Shown here: positions 31,544-40,018 of the stretch, piece by piece
Numbering within the stretch: the first letter of the stretch is position 1
Layout of the letters: each line of letters begins with the position of its first letter
Virus record (IMG/VR): IMGVR_UViG_3300035703_000058
Coordinates: 1 to 64,000 of that record
DNA: 64,000 nucleotides
From: a virus
Direction: 5' to 3' (one strand)
Notes under the pieces: model-generated
Databases searched by the model: none
What the model was told of the DNA's origin: nothing
What the model saw: the letters and a program-made list of their open reading frames with translations, nothing else
Translations under genes and position numbers: made by a program

Positions 31544-32536
31544 ATGAAGTCCACCCCCGAAGACCTTGTGTGTGCCGCCCACCGTCACGAGCAGTACGCC
31601 CAGCGCGCGCTCGGACTGGACGATGACGCGGTGCTCGGCCACGCGCCGATGCAGTTCCGCAACACCCGCACCCGCGCCGCCTACGTCGAGGGTCTGCGTT
31701 GTGCCCAGCGGTCGAAGCCCAGCGCGTCAGCAGCGGCGCACCTGGCGATGGCCGACGCGCTGTACTGGTGTCTCGCCAGGCGCTCGGTGGACATCTTGCG
31801 CCCGCGCCGTCGCAGCATCGCCTACGACTCAGCCGACGCCACGCAGGAGGGTCTGCTGTGGTTGGTGAAGGCGGCGCAGCGCTTTCAGCCCGGCATGGGC
31901 GCCTGGAAGCGTTACGCGATCTCATGGCTCATGGCGGCAGGCGTTCGCGGTCGCGCGGGCGGCTTGTCGTTGCACGATCGCGAGACGCTGGCGCGCCTGC
32001 AGCGGCTGCTGGCACACGGCGAGGCGGTCGGCCACCCACCCACCCGTCAGGAGCTGGCGCGCAGCATCGGGCGCCCCGTGGAGTTCGTGGACCGCCTCCT
32101 CAGCGCGGCGACACCCCTGGCGGTGGTCGACGAACACGAGCCGGACGCCACCGACGAAGACGAGAACGCCAGCCTCAACGTGGACCTCCTGTTGGCCCGC
32201 CTGACGCCGCGTGAGGCGTGGGCGCTCGCCCGTCGCTACGGCCTCTGGCACACCCGCGCGGTCTCGTGTCGCGTCATCGGCGCCGAGCTGGACATCGCCA
32301 CAGAGCGCGCGACGGAGCTGATACGCGACGCCGCCCAGCACGTCGCCGCCGCGGTGGCACCGACCCCGTGGGCCTTCGACCGGCGCGGTCTGCGCTGGGC
32401 GCTGCTGGCCCACACGGGCGCCTCCATCGGGCAGATCGCGAGCCGGGAGGGCGTTCCGGTCGGTCAGGTGGCGACGGCGGTCCGGTTGTGCCGCGACGAA
32501 GCGGGACTGCTCGACGCGACCTCGTGTGCAGCATGA
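31544..32536 (+). CDS. Sigma-70-like factor C, 330 aa
   Basis: GAGGAGG precedes the ATG at 31544. Region 2 is visible as DATQEGLLWLVKAAQRFQPG followed by WKRYAISWLMAAGV (about residues 100-135), a region-3-like HTH as HPPTRQELARSIGRPVEFV (about 165-185) and a weak region 4 at LTPREAWALARRYGLW through IATERATELIRDA, with a further HTH (GASIGQIASREGVPVGQVATAV) at the end. It is immediately upstream of the late genes, so a late-gene activator role is plausible. Confidence 0.65.
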   Translation: MKSTPEDLVCAAHRHEQYAQRALGLDDDAVLGHAPMQFRNTRTRAAYVEGLRCAQRSKPSASAAAHLAMADALYWCLARRSVDILRPRRRSIAYDSADATQEGLLWLVKAAQRFQPGMGAWKRYAISWLMAAGVRGRAGGLSLHDRETLARLQRLLAHGEAVGHPPTRQELARSIGRPVEFVDRLLSAATPLAVVDEHEPDATDEDENASLNVDLLLARLTPREAWALARRYGLWHTRAVSCRVIGAELDIATERATELIRDAAQHVAAAVAPTPWAFDRRGLRWALLAHTGASIGQIASREGVPVGQVATAVRLCRDEAGLLDATSCAA

Positions 32537-33372
32537 CTGAGGAAATTCTGCCCATTCCCTACCTGAGCCCCGGCGAGGCGGAGCTCTACCACGCCCTTGG
32601 CGACAAGGTGCGCGGCCGCGTCATCGCCGCGAGCCGCGCGGTCGCCGAAGGTATGTTGGGCTACAAGAAAGCCGGCCGCGTGTACGACGTCGCGGAGGTG
32701 ATCGGGCTCGTCCAGGCCATCGTCCAGCCGATCCGCAACCGCGAGCAACCGCCCCCGTGGCAGTCCGCGGTGCTGGAGCCGACCAGTCCACAGCAGTTCG
32801 TCCCCGCGGCGAACCTGCTGCCCGCCGTGGACACCATCGTCGAGTTGGACGTGGGCGGCGCCAAGACCCTCTCGGAGTTCGTCGCCGACGGCCGCCTGAC
32901 GGCGGCACAGGCCACGGCGGTGATGATGCTCGCGCTCGGCGAGCCGACCTATCAGGTGGCGGACAAGCTCCGCGTGCAGCGCACGGTGGTCTACGAATGG
33001 CGCCGCAAGCCCGCCTTCGTGGAAGCGTATGGGCTGGTCGTCCGCGAGCGCGCCGAAAGCCTCATGGCCAAGCTCGACGACGCGCAGACGCTGGCGCTGT
33101 CCACATTGGTCGAAGCCCTCCAGGCGACCACCATCGACCGCCTGGACAAAGAGGTGCCGGACTGGGATGCGCGCCTGAAGGCTGCAAAGGAACTGCTCGA
33201 CCGCGGTGGCCGTGCCCTCAAGACCAACCGCATGGTGGTCGCCGCGTCCGTGATGAAGGACGACATGAGCCTGGAGGACCGCATCGCCAAGCTCATGGAG
33301 GAGGAGCGCGAGCTTGAAGAGGACCTGCGCCGCCTGTCCACGCCGCTGACGGTCATCGAGGGCGGACGGTGA
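32533..33372 (+). CDS. Terminase small subunit-like protein
   Basis: The 279-aa protein overlaps the sigma-like stop (ATGA) and the large terminase start (GTGA). Its centre has ALGEPTYQVADKLRVQRTVVYEWRR, a terminase-type HTH for DNA recognition, preceded by TAAQATAVMML. The C-terminal third is a coiled coil (AKLMEEERELEEDLRRL) suited to oligomerisation. It would select the packaging site and stimulate TerL. Position is decisive for the call, since small subunits are poorly conserved. Confidence 0.75.
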   Translation: MTEEILPIPYLSPGEAELYHALGDKVRGRVIAASRAVAEGMLGYKKAGRVYDVAEVIGLVQAIVQPIRNREQPPPWQSAVLEPTSPQQFVPAANLLPAVDTIVELDVGGAKTLSEFVADGRLTAAQATAVMMLALGEPTYQVADKLRVQRTVVYEWRRKPAFVEAYGLVVRERAESLMAKLDDAQTLALSTLVEALQATTIDRLDKEVPDWDARLKAAKELLDRGGRALKTNRMVVAASVMKDDMSLEDRIAKLMEEERELEEDLRRLSTPLTVIEGGR

Positions 33373-35006
33373 GAGCAGACGAAACCACCGCCGCGCTGCT
33401 GCGTCGCCACCGCGAGGTGGTGGAGCAGCGCGGTCGGCTGCAGTACCAGGCCGCCCGCCCCCACTGGGCTCGCAAGGTGCTGGAGGGCGGCCCCGGCAGC
33501 TACGCCGCCTTCGTCCGCTGGGCCTGGCACATCTTGGAGCCCGGCACGCTGCTCCGCTGGAACTGGCACATGGACGTGGTCTGCGACGCCATCCAGCGCC
33601 AGATCGAGGGCGACCCCACCTACCGGCGCCTGCTGCTCGTGCTCCCTCCCGGCACCGGCAAGTCCATCACTCTGGCGGGGTGTCGCGACCCCTACATGTG
33701 GCTCGCCCAGCCCTACCGCCGGACAATCTATTTGAGCGCCAATGATGGCAATGCCACGCGGGACAGCCGCCGGGCTCGCAACATCATCCAGTCACCTGAG
33801 TATCAGGAGCTGATGCGGGCGGCGGCTGAAAAGCACGGCATGGAGCCGTGGAAGTTGGCACACGACCAGAACGAAACGACAAACTTTGAGAACAGCCAGC
33901 GAGGGTTCAGGCAATGCTTGGGTATGGGATCCGACGTCACAGGCAAGCGCGGCGACGACCTTGTGATCGACGACCCGATGGACGCCAAGGAAGCCCTTCT
34001 CGGCACACCCGAAACGATCGAGCGAAGAATGAAGGAGGCGAGCGATATAATCGGCAGCGTGCTCACAAGTCGCGTTAACGACCAGGAAACCGCCTCTATC
34101 ACGATCATGATGCAGCGGCTTTACCCAAGCGACCCTGCCGGAATGGCGATTGCCGCTGGTGGCTGGAAGGTCATCGTGCTGCCGATGGAGTATGACCCTG
34201 ATCTGCCTGACGCCTGTGGTGGGCCGTGTGTGGAGGATCGGCGCCGCGTGAGGGGCGAGAGTCTCCACCCCGGCAAGTTTCCAGAGCATGTGATAGCCAG
34301 ACTGAAACAACCTCCGATCAACGGGCTCGGCCTCGTCCAGTTCGAGGGCCAGTACAACGCCAAGCCCAGCCAGAAGTCGTCCAAGCTCTACGACGCGGCG
34401 TGGTTCGCGAACACCTACCACCAAGCCCCGGCGGTGATGCGGCGGGAGATGGACCGGGTGGCGCTGGTCTGCGACGCGAGCTTCAAGAAGACCGGCACCT
34501 CCAACGTCGCGCTCGAAGTGTGGGGCAAGCGGCAGGGCCGCCTTTACCTGCTGCACGAGGTCTGCCGCAAGATGGGCTATCGGGAGACACGCGCCGAGAT
34601 CCGCCGTCTCGTTGGCGCCTGGAGCGTGGACGAGGTGGTGGTGGAGGACAAAGCCAACGGGTCGGCGCTTGTGGACGATCTCGGCAACAGCCACGAAGAC
34701 GAACACGAGCCACCGCTCGGCGTGCCGGTGGTGCCCTTCAACCCCGGCACCACCTCGAAGGTCGAACGTGAGGAGCTGTACAGCGTGCCCGCCTTCGCCG
34801 CCGGCAACGTGCTGTTGCCGGAGCCCCAGCACGCGCCCTGGGTCGGCGACTACGTGGCCGAGCACCTTGGCGGCACCATGAACGACCGCCGCGACACGAC
34901 CTCGATGGCGATCGCGTGGCTGCGTCGCGGCGAACGCGCCCGCGAATCCTCGGTGTTGGACCTGTTCGCCCACAGCCACAACGACGGCCTCATCGTGGGC
35001 TCCTGA
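33369..35006 (+). CDS. terL: Terminase large subunit
   Basis: The 545-aa GTG-started protein has Walker A LPPGTGKSITL (residues 92-102), Walker B LVIDDPMD, a coupling motif in ITIMMQRL, and a C-terminal RNase H-like nuclease with acidic residues in LVCDASFKK, VVEDKANG and RRDTTSMAIAW. It drives ATP-dependent packaging into the prohead and cuts the concatemer. Start is fixed by GTGA overlap with the small subunit. Confidence 0.92.
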   Translation: MRADETTAALLRRHREVVEQRGRLQYQAARPHWARKVLEGGPGSYAAFVRWAWHILEPGTLLRWNWHMDVVCDAIQRQIEGDPTYRRLLLVLPPGTGKSITLAGCRDPYMWLAQPYRRTIYLSANDGNATRDSRRARNIIQSPEYQELMRAAAEKHGMEPWKLAHDQNETTNFENSQRGFRQCLGMGSDVTGKRGDDLVIDDPMDAKEALLGTPETIERRMKEASDIIGSVLTSRVNDQETASITIMMQRLYPSDPAGMAIAAGGWKVIVLPMEYDPDLPDACGGPCVEDRRRVRGESLHPGKFPEHVIARLKQPPINGLGLVQFEGQYNAKPSQKSSKLYDAAWFANTYHQAPAVMRREMDRVALVCDASFKKTGTSNVALEVWGKRQGRLYLLHEVCRKMGYRETRAEIRRLVGAWSVDEVVVEDKANGSALVDDLGNSHEDEHEPPLGVPVVPFNPGTTSKVEREELYSVPAFAAGNVLLPEPQHAPWVGDYVAEHLGGTMNDRRDTTSMAIAWLRRGERARESSVLDLFAHSHNDGLIVGS

Positions 35007-35027
35007 CCCCGCGATAGCCAGCAGGAC

Positions 35028-37505
35028 ATGGCCAGCTTCCGTCAGCACCTCGCCGCCGGTCTTCGGGCGGCCCTACAAGGCCCGCCCCCGGCCGCCACCC
35101 CGCCGCCCGCAGCGCGCGCCGACACGCTCGGCGCGATCAGCCCGACGTCGGCGGCGGCGCTGATCAACCCGATCAGCGGCATCGGCTCCGCGGACGACTC
35201 CGGCGCCGCCAGCCGCCCGAATCTCTCCCGCGAACGCCTGAGCATGGACGAGCTGGTGGCGCTGCTCCGGGGCAGCCTCTACCGGCGTATATGCGACGTG
35301 ATCCCGTCTGATGCCATGCGGCGCGGCCTCATCGTCACCGATGACACCCGCCGGTCCAATCCGCTGCAGGTTGAGCTGGAGCAGTTCGATGTGGCGGCGA
35401 CGCTCCGACGGGCCGCCACCTTGGGCCGCGCGCTCGGCACCGCCTGGATCTGGCCCGTAGTCGAGGATGGCGGCGCCCCGCTGTCGGAGCCGCTGGACAT
35501 GCAGCGCGTCACCCGCCTCTACGCGCTGCACGTCCTGGATCCGCGCGACCTGACCGTGTGGACCTGGAGCCGCAACCTGCGCGAGCCCGGCGCGGGCCAG
35601 CCGTTGCTCTACACGTTGCAGCCTTGCCGCCCTGAGCTGTACGTGCCCCCCAACACGCTCATCCACCGCAGCCGCCTCATAGCCTTCTGGGGGGATGAAC
35701 TACCCCCATCAGAGCAACTCTACGGGAACGAGTCGCCGCTGGGCGACGCCATTGGTCAGACGATGTGGGATGGGCTACGCAACCTCACGCAGACCAGCGC
35801 GGCGGGCGCCCGGTTGGCTGAGGAGCTGTCCATCGCGGTGTTCTATCTGGCGAAGATGCCGGAGAAGGACGCCGCGGGCGGGCGCGACCTGCTGCGCACG
35901 GCCCTGAACAACATCATGCGCTACAAGTCCATCGCCCACGGTCTTGTGCTCGGCACGGGCGACAAGGCCGAGCGGCTGGGCGCCAACGCTTCGGGCTTTG
36001 ACACGCTCACCGAGGCGGGCTGGGAGGTCCTGCAGTCCCTCTCCGGGGTGCCGGCGGCGCGCCTGCGCGGCGTCGCCCCGAGCGGGCTGTCCACCGACGG
36101 CGCGAGCTGGCAGCAGAGCTACTACAGCGACGTGGACGCATGGGCTTCGGAGCGTTTGCAGCCCGCCGCCCGGCAGATCGTCCGCCTGCTGTACAGGCAC
36201 CGCGGACAGGAGCCCGCCTCCTGGCACGTCGGCTTTGGCCCGTTCTACCACCTGTCGATGCAGGAGCAGGCGCAGCTACGCCTGCTCACCGCCCAACACG
36301 ACCAGCTCGCCGAACAGGCCGGCTGGGTGACCGGCGAGCAGATCCGCCGCTCCCGCTACGGCGACGGCGGCTGGTCCTTCGAGATCCAGCCGGCCACCGA
36401 CGGGGACGAGGCACGGCTCACCGGCGCCGTTGACCCGGAAGAGGCCGAAAAGACGCTTGCCGATCTGACGGGGGCGCCGCCGGACCCGCTGACCGCCGAG
36501 CAGGTCAAGCTGGTACAGGAGGTGCTGGGCAACGTCAGCGCCGGCAAGGTCACCACCGAGGTGGGTCGCCTGCTCCTGGAGGGCGTGGTTGGCGCCACGC
36601 GCGCCGCCGCCCTCATCGGCGCACAGGGCGCCGCCACCACAGTCGACGCCCCAGACCTCACCGCCCAACGCACCCTGGCCGCCTCGATGACCGCCCACGG
36701 GGTCGAACGCTGCGAGCACGGCGCCGTGAACCGCTGCCGGATCTGCGGCATCGAGCGCGATCGGGCGCTCGTACTGGGCGCCGATGGCCAACCCACCCGC
36801 GACGCCGAGGGCCGCCCGGTGTGGGCGGTGCGCTGGCGGGCGCTGGGCGACCCCGATCCAACCCCGGACGCGACCACCACCGAGCCCCGACAGGACGCCG
36901 ACTTCGGCGGCAAGGCCCTGCTGTCGCTCACGCTGGGCGAGACGGGGCGCGCCGCTTGGGCAGAGCTGGCGCGTCGGGCAACCGACATCACCGGCCCCCT
37001 GGAGGGCTACGAGGTCGGCGAGAACGGCATCGCCGAGCCCCCACACGTCACGGTGCTCTACCTTGGCGCCGTCGCCGACGAACACCTCGCGGAGATCGAA
37101 CGCAGAGCGACCGCGGTCGTCGCCGACTTCGGCCCCATCGCGCTCCGGGCGAGCAGGATCGGCACGTTGCCCCCCGGGCCAGCCAGCGAGGGACGGGTGC
37201 CGGTGGTCGCCGAGATCCGAGCGTGGGAGCTGCCCGAGCTGAACGACCGCCTGCTGCGCGCGCTCGCGCCGTTCGTGACCGCGGATCAGTTCGCGCGCTT
37301 CCGGCCCCACGTCACGCTCGGCTTTGCCACCAACCCTACGCCCGAGCAGGTGGCCGCGCTGACGGAGATCCTGCCCGACACAGGGCCGACCGACATGATG
37401 TCGCTGGGCAGCGTCGCCGCGCTGGACCTCCACCACGGCAATCGGGTGGTGGCGCGGTTGCCCCTGCGCGGCACCCGGGCAGACGCCGATGCTGCTGAGC
37501 CCTGA
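35028..37505 (+). CDS. DUF1073-type portal protein fused to a 2H phosphoesterase (Acb1-like)
   Basis: AGCAGGAC precedes the ATG. The first 480 residues follow the DUF1073/Mu gp29-like portal plan: SMDELVALLRGSLYRRICDVIPSDAM, then SPLGDAIGQTMWDGL and GVPAARLRGVAPSG. After a Cys-bearing linker (CEHGAVNRCRICG) the C-terminus (about residues 625-820) has two HxT motifs, PPHVTVLYLG near 673 and RPHVTLGF near 760, the signature of 2H phosphoesterases. Acb1, a phage 2H enzyme, degrades cyclic oligonucleotides of CBASS; similar fusions to portals are known. Whether this one is active is inference. Confidence 0.85.
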   Translation: MASFRQHLAAGLRAALQGPPPAATPPPAARADTLGAISPTSAAALINPISGIGSADDSGAASRPNLSRERLSMDELVALLRGSLYRRICDVIPSDAMRRGLIVTDDTRRSNPLQVELEQFDVAATLRRAATLGRALGTAWIWPVVEDGGAPLSEPLDMQRVTRLYALHVLDPRDLTVWTWSRNLREPGAGQPLLYTLQPCRPELYVPPNTLIHRSRLIAFWGDELPPSEQLYGNESPLGDAIGQTMWDGLRNLTQTSAAGARLAEELSIAVFYLAKMPEKDAAGGRDLLRTALNNIMRYKSIAHGLVLGTGDKAERLGANASGFDTLTEAGWEVLQSLSGVPAARLRGVAPSGLSTDGASWQQSYYSDVDAWASERLQPAARQIVRLLYRHRGQEPASWHVGFGPFYHLSMQEQAQLRLLTAQHDQLAEQAGWVTGEQIRRSRYGDGGWSFEIQPATDGDEARLTGAVDPEEAEKTLADLTGAPPDPLTAEQVKLVQEVLGNVSAGKVTTEVGRLLLEGVVGATRAAALIGAQGAATTVDAPDLTAQRTLAASMTAHGVERCEHGAVNRCRICGIERDRALVLGADGQPTRDAEGRPVWAVRWRALGDPDPTPDATTTEPRQDADFGGKALLSLTLGETGRAAWAELARRATDITGPLEGYEVGENGIAEPPHVTVLYLGAVADEHLAEIERRATAVVADFGPIALRASRIGTLPPGPASEGRVPVVAEIRAWELPELNDRLLRALAPFVTADQFARFRPHVTLGFATNPTPEQVAALTEILPDTGPTDMMSLGSVAALDLHHGNRVVARLPLRGTRADADAAEP

Positions 37506-38451
37506 CCGCCGCGCCGACGCGGTACAGCAGCGCCTGCACCTGGAGGCGGTTGACCGGTTGACGGCCAACTACTACGCCGACCTGGAGCGCCGCGAGCGCC
37601 GCCTGCACGAAGAGACGGTGCGGGCGCTGCGGGGCAGGCTGCGGGCGGACAGCACCGAAGACCCGATCGCAGCCGCGGACCGCGCCGCCCTGCTTGGCCT
37701 GCTCGGACGCATCGCCCGCGCCCGGAAGGGCGAGCACGCACCCGACCAGCGCGACCTGGACCGGCTGTTTGGCCGCGCCGATCAGGCCACCACCGCCCAC
37801 ACCCGCCGCACCGTCGCCGCCACCGTCCGCGGCCGTGGCGTCGCCGAGCTGTTGGCGGACGCGCCCGCCATCGACCCGAAAGCCATGCGGGCCAACTTCA
37901 TCGCGTCCAACGTGGACCTCATCCGGTCGATCGACACCCGCTACCTCGCCGACGTGGCGACCCTGGTGGACACCGCGGCCAACGAGGGGCGCGCCTGGTC
38001 CTGGTTGGCCCGGTCGCTGGAGGATCGATACGCGGTCAGCCGCAGCCGGGCGCAGCTCATCGCCCGCGACCAGCTCGGCAAGCTCACCGGCCAGCTCACG
38101 CAGGTCCGCCACCTGGAGCTGGGCCTCGACGCCTACCAGTGGATGACGAGCGGAGATGAGCGGGTGCGGCGCAGCCACGAACGCCTGGAGGGCCGCATCT
38201 TCCGGTGGGATGCCCCGCCCCCAGTCGGCCACCCCGGCGAAGACTTCCAATGCCGCTGCACGTCGCGCGCGGTGGTCTCCGCAGCCCACGCCGAACATCT
38301 CCGCGGGCTGGCCGAGCAGCGCGCCCGCGCACAGGCCCAGCGCATCGCGCAGTCCCCGATCGTGCTCGGCACCATCGTGGCCCGGCAGGGGCGGCGCCTC
38401 GACCCCGCACGGTTGGCCGAGTTCCGCGGCGAGTTCAGGCGGGCGGCTTGA
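37489..38451 (+). CDS. Phage head morphogenesis protein (MuF/SPP1 gp7-like)
   Basis: The 320-aa protein overlaps the portal end by 17 bp. The MuF signature lies in the C-terminal half: ARDQLGKLTGQLTQVRHLELGLDAYQW, SGDERVRRSHERLEGRIF and HPGEDFQCRCTSRAVV. N-terminal 150 residues are helical. Proteins of this family are packaged minor head components that bind the portal. Confidence 0.85.
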   Translation: MLLSPDRRADAVQQRLHLEAVDRLTANYYADLERRERRLHEETVRALRGRLRADSTEDPIAAADRAALLGLLGRIARARKGEHAPDQRDLDRLFGRADQATTAHTRRTVAATVRGRGVAELLADAPAIDPKAMRANFIASNVDLIRSIDTRYLADVATLVDTAANEGRAWSWLARSLEDRYAVSRSRAQLIARDQLGKLTGQLTQVRHLELGLDAYQWMTSGDERVRRSHERLEGRIFRWDAPPPVGHPGEDFQCRCTSRAVVSAAHAEHLRGLAEQRARAQAQRIAQSPIVLGTIVARQGRRLDPARLAEFRGEFRRAA

Positions 38452-38641
38452 CCCGCCGGCCCTGCAGGACCACCACGCCCAGCTTGATCGCGTAGCGCGC
38501 GACGGCGGTGTCGCTGTCGAGTGTGGCGAGCAGAGCCGGATCCTGCTCGGACAGCAGCCGCCGTAGCTGCTGCATCGTCTGGTTGTCGATGTAGATGCGC
38601 GCCGCCTGCTTCGAGCTGGCGGCTTCGTTGCTTCCGACCAT
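38435..38641 (-). CDS. Counter-oriented ribbon-helix-helix-like small protein, 68 aa
   Basis: GGAGG lies 5 bp upstream of the ATG at 38641 on the minus strand, a real initiation site in a region where everything else is on the plus strand. The protein (MVGSNEAASSKQAARIYID) has a short strand RIYID followed by two helices (TMQQLRRLLSEQ; SDTAVARYAIKLGVVVLQG), the pattern of CopG/RHH DNA-binding proteins. It overlaps the end of the MuF-like gene by 17 bp. It could repress late genes or be an antitoxin-like moron. Confidence 0.6.
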   Translation of the reverse strand: MVGSNEAASSKQAARIYIDNQTMQQLRRLLSEQDPALLATLDSDTAVARYAIKLGVVVLQGRRVKPPA

Positions 38642-38743
38642 GTGGCCTCCGTGGGTCAACACTGGCCGGGCTATCCCGGTTCGTCACCGCCGCGACCCGC
38701 CCCAAAGCCGATCGGCAAAAGCCCGCGCGGTAGCCCCTCCGCG

Positions 38744-40018
38744 ATGGCCACCACCGCCCGCCGCTTTGACGACAAGCTCGGAGCCCCCCTGCTCCGGGTG
38801 TTCGTGCGCCCGGAAGACGGCGCCCGGCTCTGCGAAGGCATCGCAACCCAGGAAGGCGTGCTCGTCTACCGCAACGCAGACGGCACCGAGCGCCTGGAGC
38901 TGGTGACCCGACAGGCGGTGCTCGACACGGCAGCGACCATCGGCCGCGCGACGATGACGCTCCACCACCCCGAAGACGGCTTCGTCGGCCCGGACAACTA
39001 CCAGCGCCACGCCATCGGCGACGTCGACGGCGATGTGCGCGTGGAGGAGTTCGGCGCGCAGGGTGGCTTCGCGCGGGTCCGCGTGTTGACCGCGGTCCGC
39101 CGCGCCGACGCCCTCGATGCCCTCGCCGCTGGCGTCTGCCAACTCAGCAGCGGCTACGAGGTGGACCTGGACGAGACGCCCGGCGTCCACCCGGTCTTCG
39201 GTCGCTACGACGCCTGTCAGGTGGGCCGCCGCATCAACCACCTTGCGCTCGTGCCGGAGGGTCGCTCCGGCCCCGAAGTGGCCCTGCGCACCGACTCCGC
39301 CGACGCCGTGTGCGCCCGGCGCATCGACCACCACGAAAGCGGGGCGACCCGCATGGACTCGACCATGAAGCACCTGCTTGTGGCGCTGGGGCTGCTCGGC
39401 ATCACCCTGCGCGCAGACGCCAAGGACGACGATCAGGGCGCCGCCCTGGTCGAAGGCATCAAGAAGCTGAAGGCCGACATGGCCGAGATGGGCGAAAAGC
39501 TCGCCGCCGCCGAGAACGGCGGGGACGCGCTCAAGGCGTTCCTCGACGCCTACCAGCTCAAGGACCTCGCCGCGCTCAAGGCGAAGTTCGCCGAGATGGG
39601 CGCCCAGCTCACCGCCGCCCAACAGGAGGCCGCCGCCGCCAAGGCTGCGCTCCAGGCGAAGGAGGACGAAGCCGCCGCCGCCGCCCAGCAGGCCGAGATT
39701 GGGCGCATGGACGCGCTGGCCAAGCAGCTCGGCCTCAAGACCGACGGCCTCGACCTCAAGGCCAAGCGGCTGGCCATCGCCAAGACCCGCGTCGACAGCA
39801 TCGACGCCAAGGCCAGCGACACCTACATCGCCGCCGTGCTCGACATCATCGAGGGCGACCTCAAGGCCCGGGGCCAGCGCGCCGACGCCGCGGGGGCCAC
39901 GGGCGCCCGCCTCGACGATTGGGCCGACAAGCGCGGCGACCGGCGTGAGGACGCCAAGGACGAGTTCTACAACCCCCACGTGGCCCACTCCGATGCGGCC
40001 TTTCGAGGTGACAAGTGA
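38744..40018 (+). CDS. DUF2213 capsid maturation protease / scaffold-like protein
   Basis: The 424-aa protein starts MATTARRFDDK; no good ribosome binding site is seen. DUF2213 features include ATQEGVLVYRNADG, MTLHHPEDGFVGPDNYQ and LSSGYEVDLDETPG, then VGRRINHLALVPEGRSG (residues 1-190). The C-terminal half is a long Ala/Lys/Glu coiled coil (about 230-330) resembling a scaffold. Such fusions of protease-like and scaffold parts sit between portal and capsid genes, as here. The 102-bp space upstream (38642-38743) shows no clear promoter. Confidence 0.8.
   Translation: MATTARRFDDKLGAPLLRVFVRPEDGARLCEGIATQEGVLVYRNADGTERLELVTRQAVLDTAATIGRATMTLHHPEDGFVGPDNYQRHAIGDVDGDVRVEEFGAQGGFARVRVLTAVRRADALDALAAGVCQLSSGYEVDLDETPGVHPVFGRYDACQVGRRINHLALVPEGRSGPEVALRTDSADAVCARRIDHHESGATRMDSTMKHLLVALGLLGITLRADAKDDDQGAALVEGIKKLKADMAEMGEKLAAAENGGDALKAFLDAYQLKDLAALKAKFAEMGAQLTAAQQEAAAAKAALQAKEDEAAAAAQQAEIGRMDALAKQLGLKTDGLDLKAKRLAIAKTRVDSIDAKASDTYIAAVLDIIEGDLKARGQRADAAGATGARLDDWADKRGDRREDAKDEFYNPHVAHSDAAFRGDK

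Noticed and set aside
33792-35048. Long open frame on the minus strand opposite terL
   Set aside because: It is the antisense shadow of terL in high-GC DNA, lacks a ribosome binding site and has low-complexity composition; terL has all its motifs.
36276-37568. 430-codon minus-strand frame opposite the portal C-terminus
   Set aside because: Gly/Arg/Val-rich antisense shadow; the plus-strand frame has the two HxT motifs.
38684-39988. 434-codon minus-strand frame opposite the DUF2213 gene
   Set aside because: Its composition simply mirrors the Ala/Lys-rich scaffold coiled coil on the other strand.
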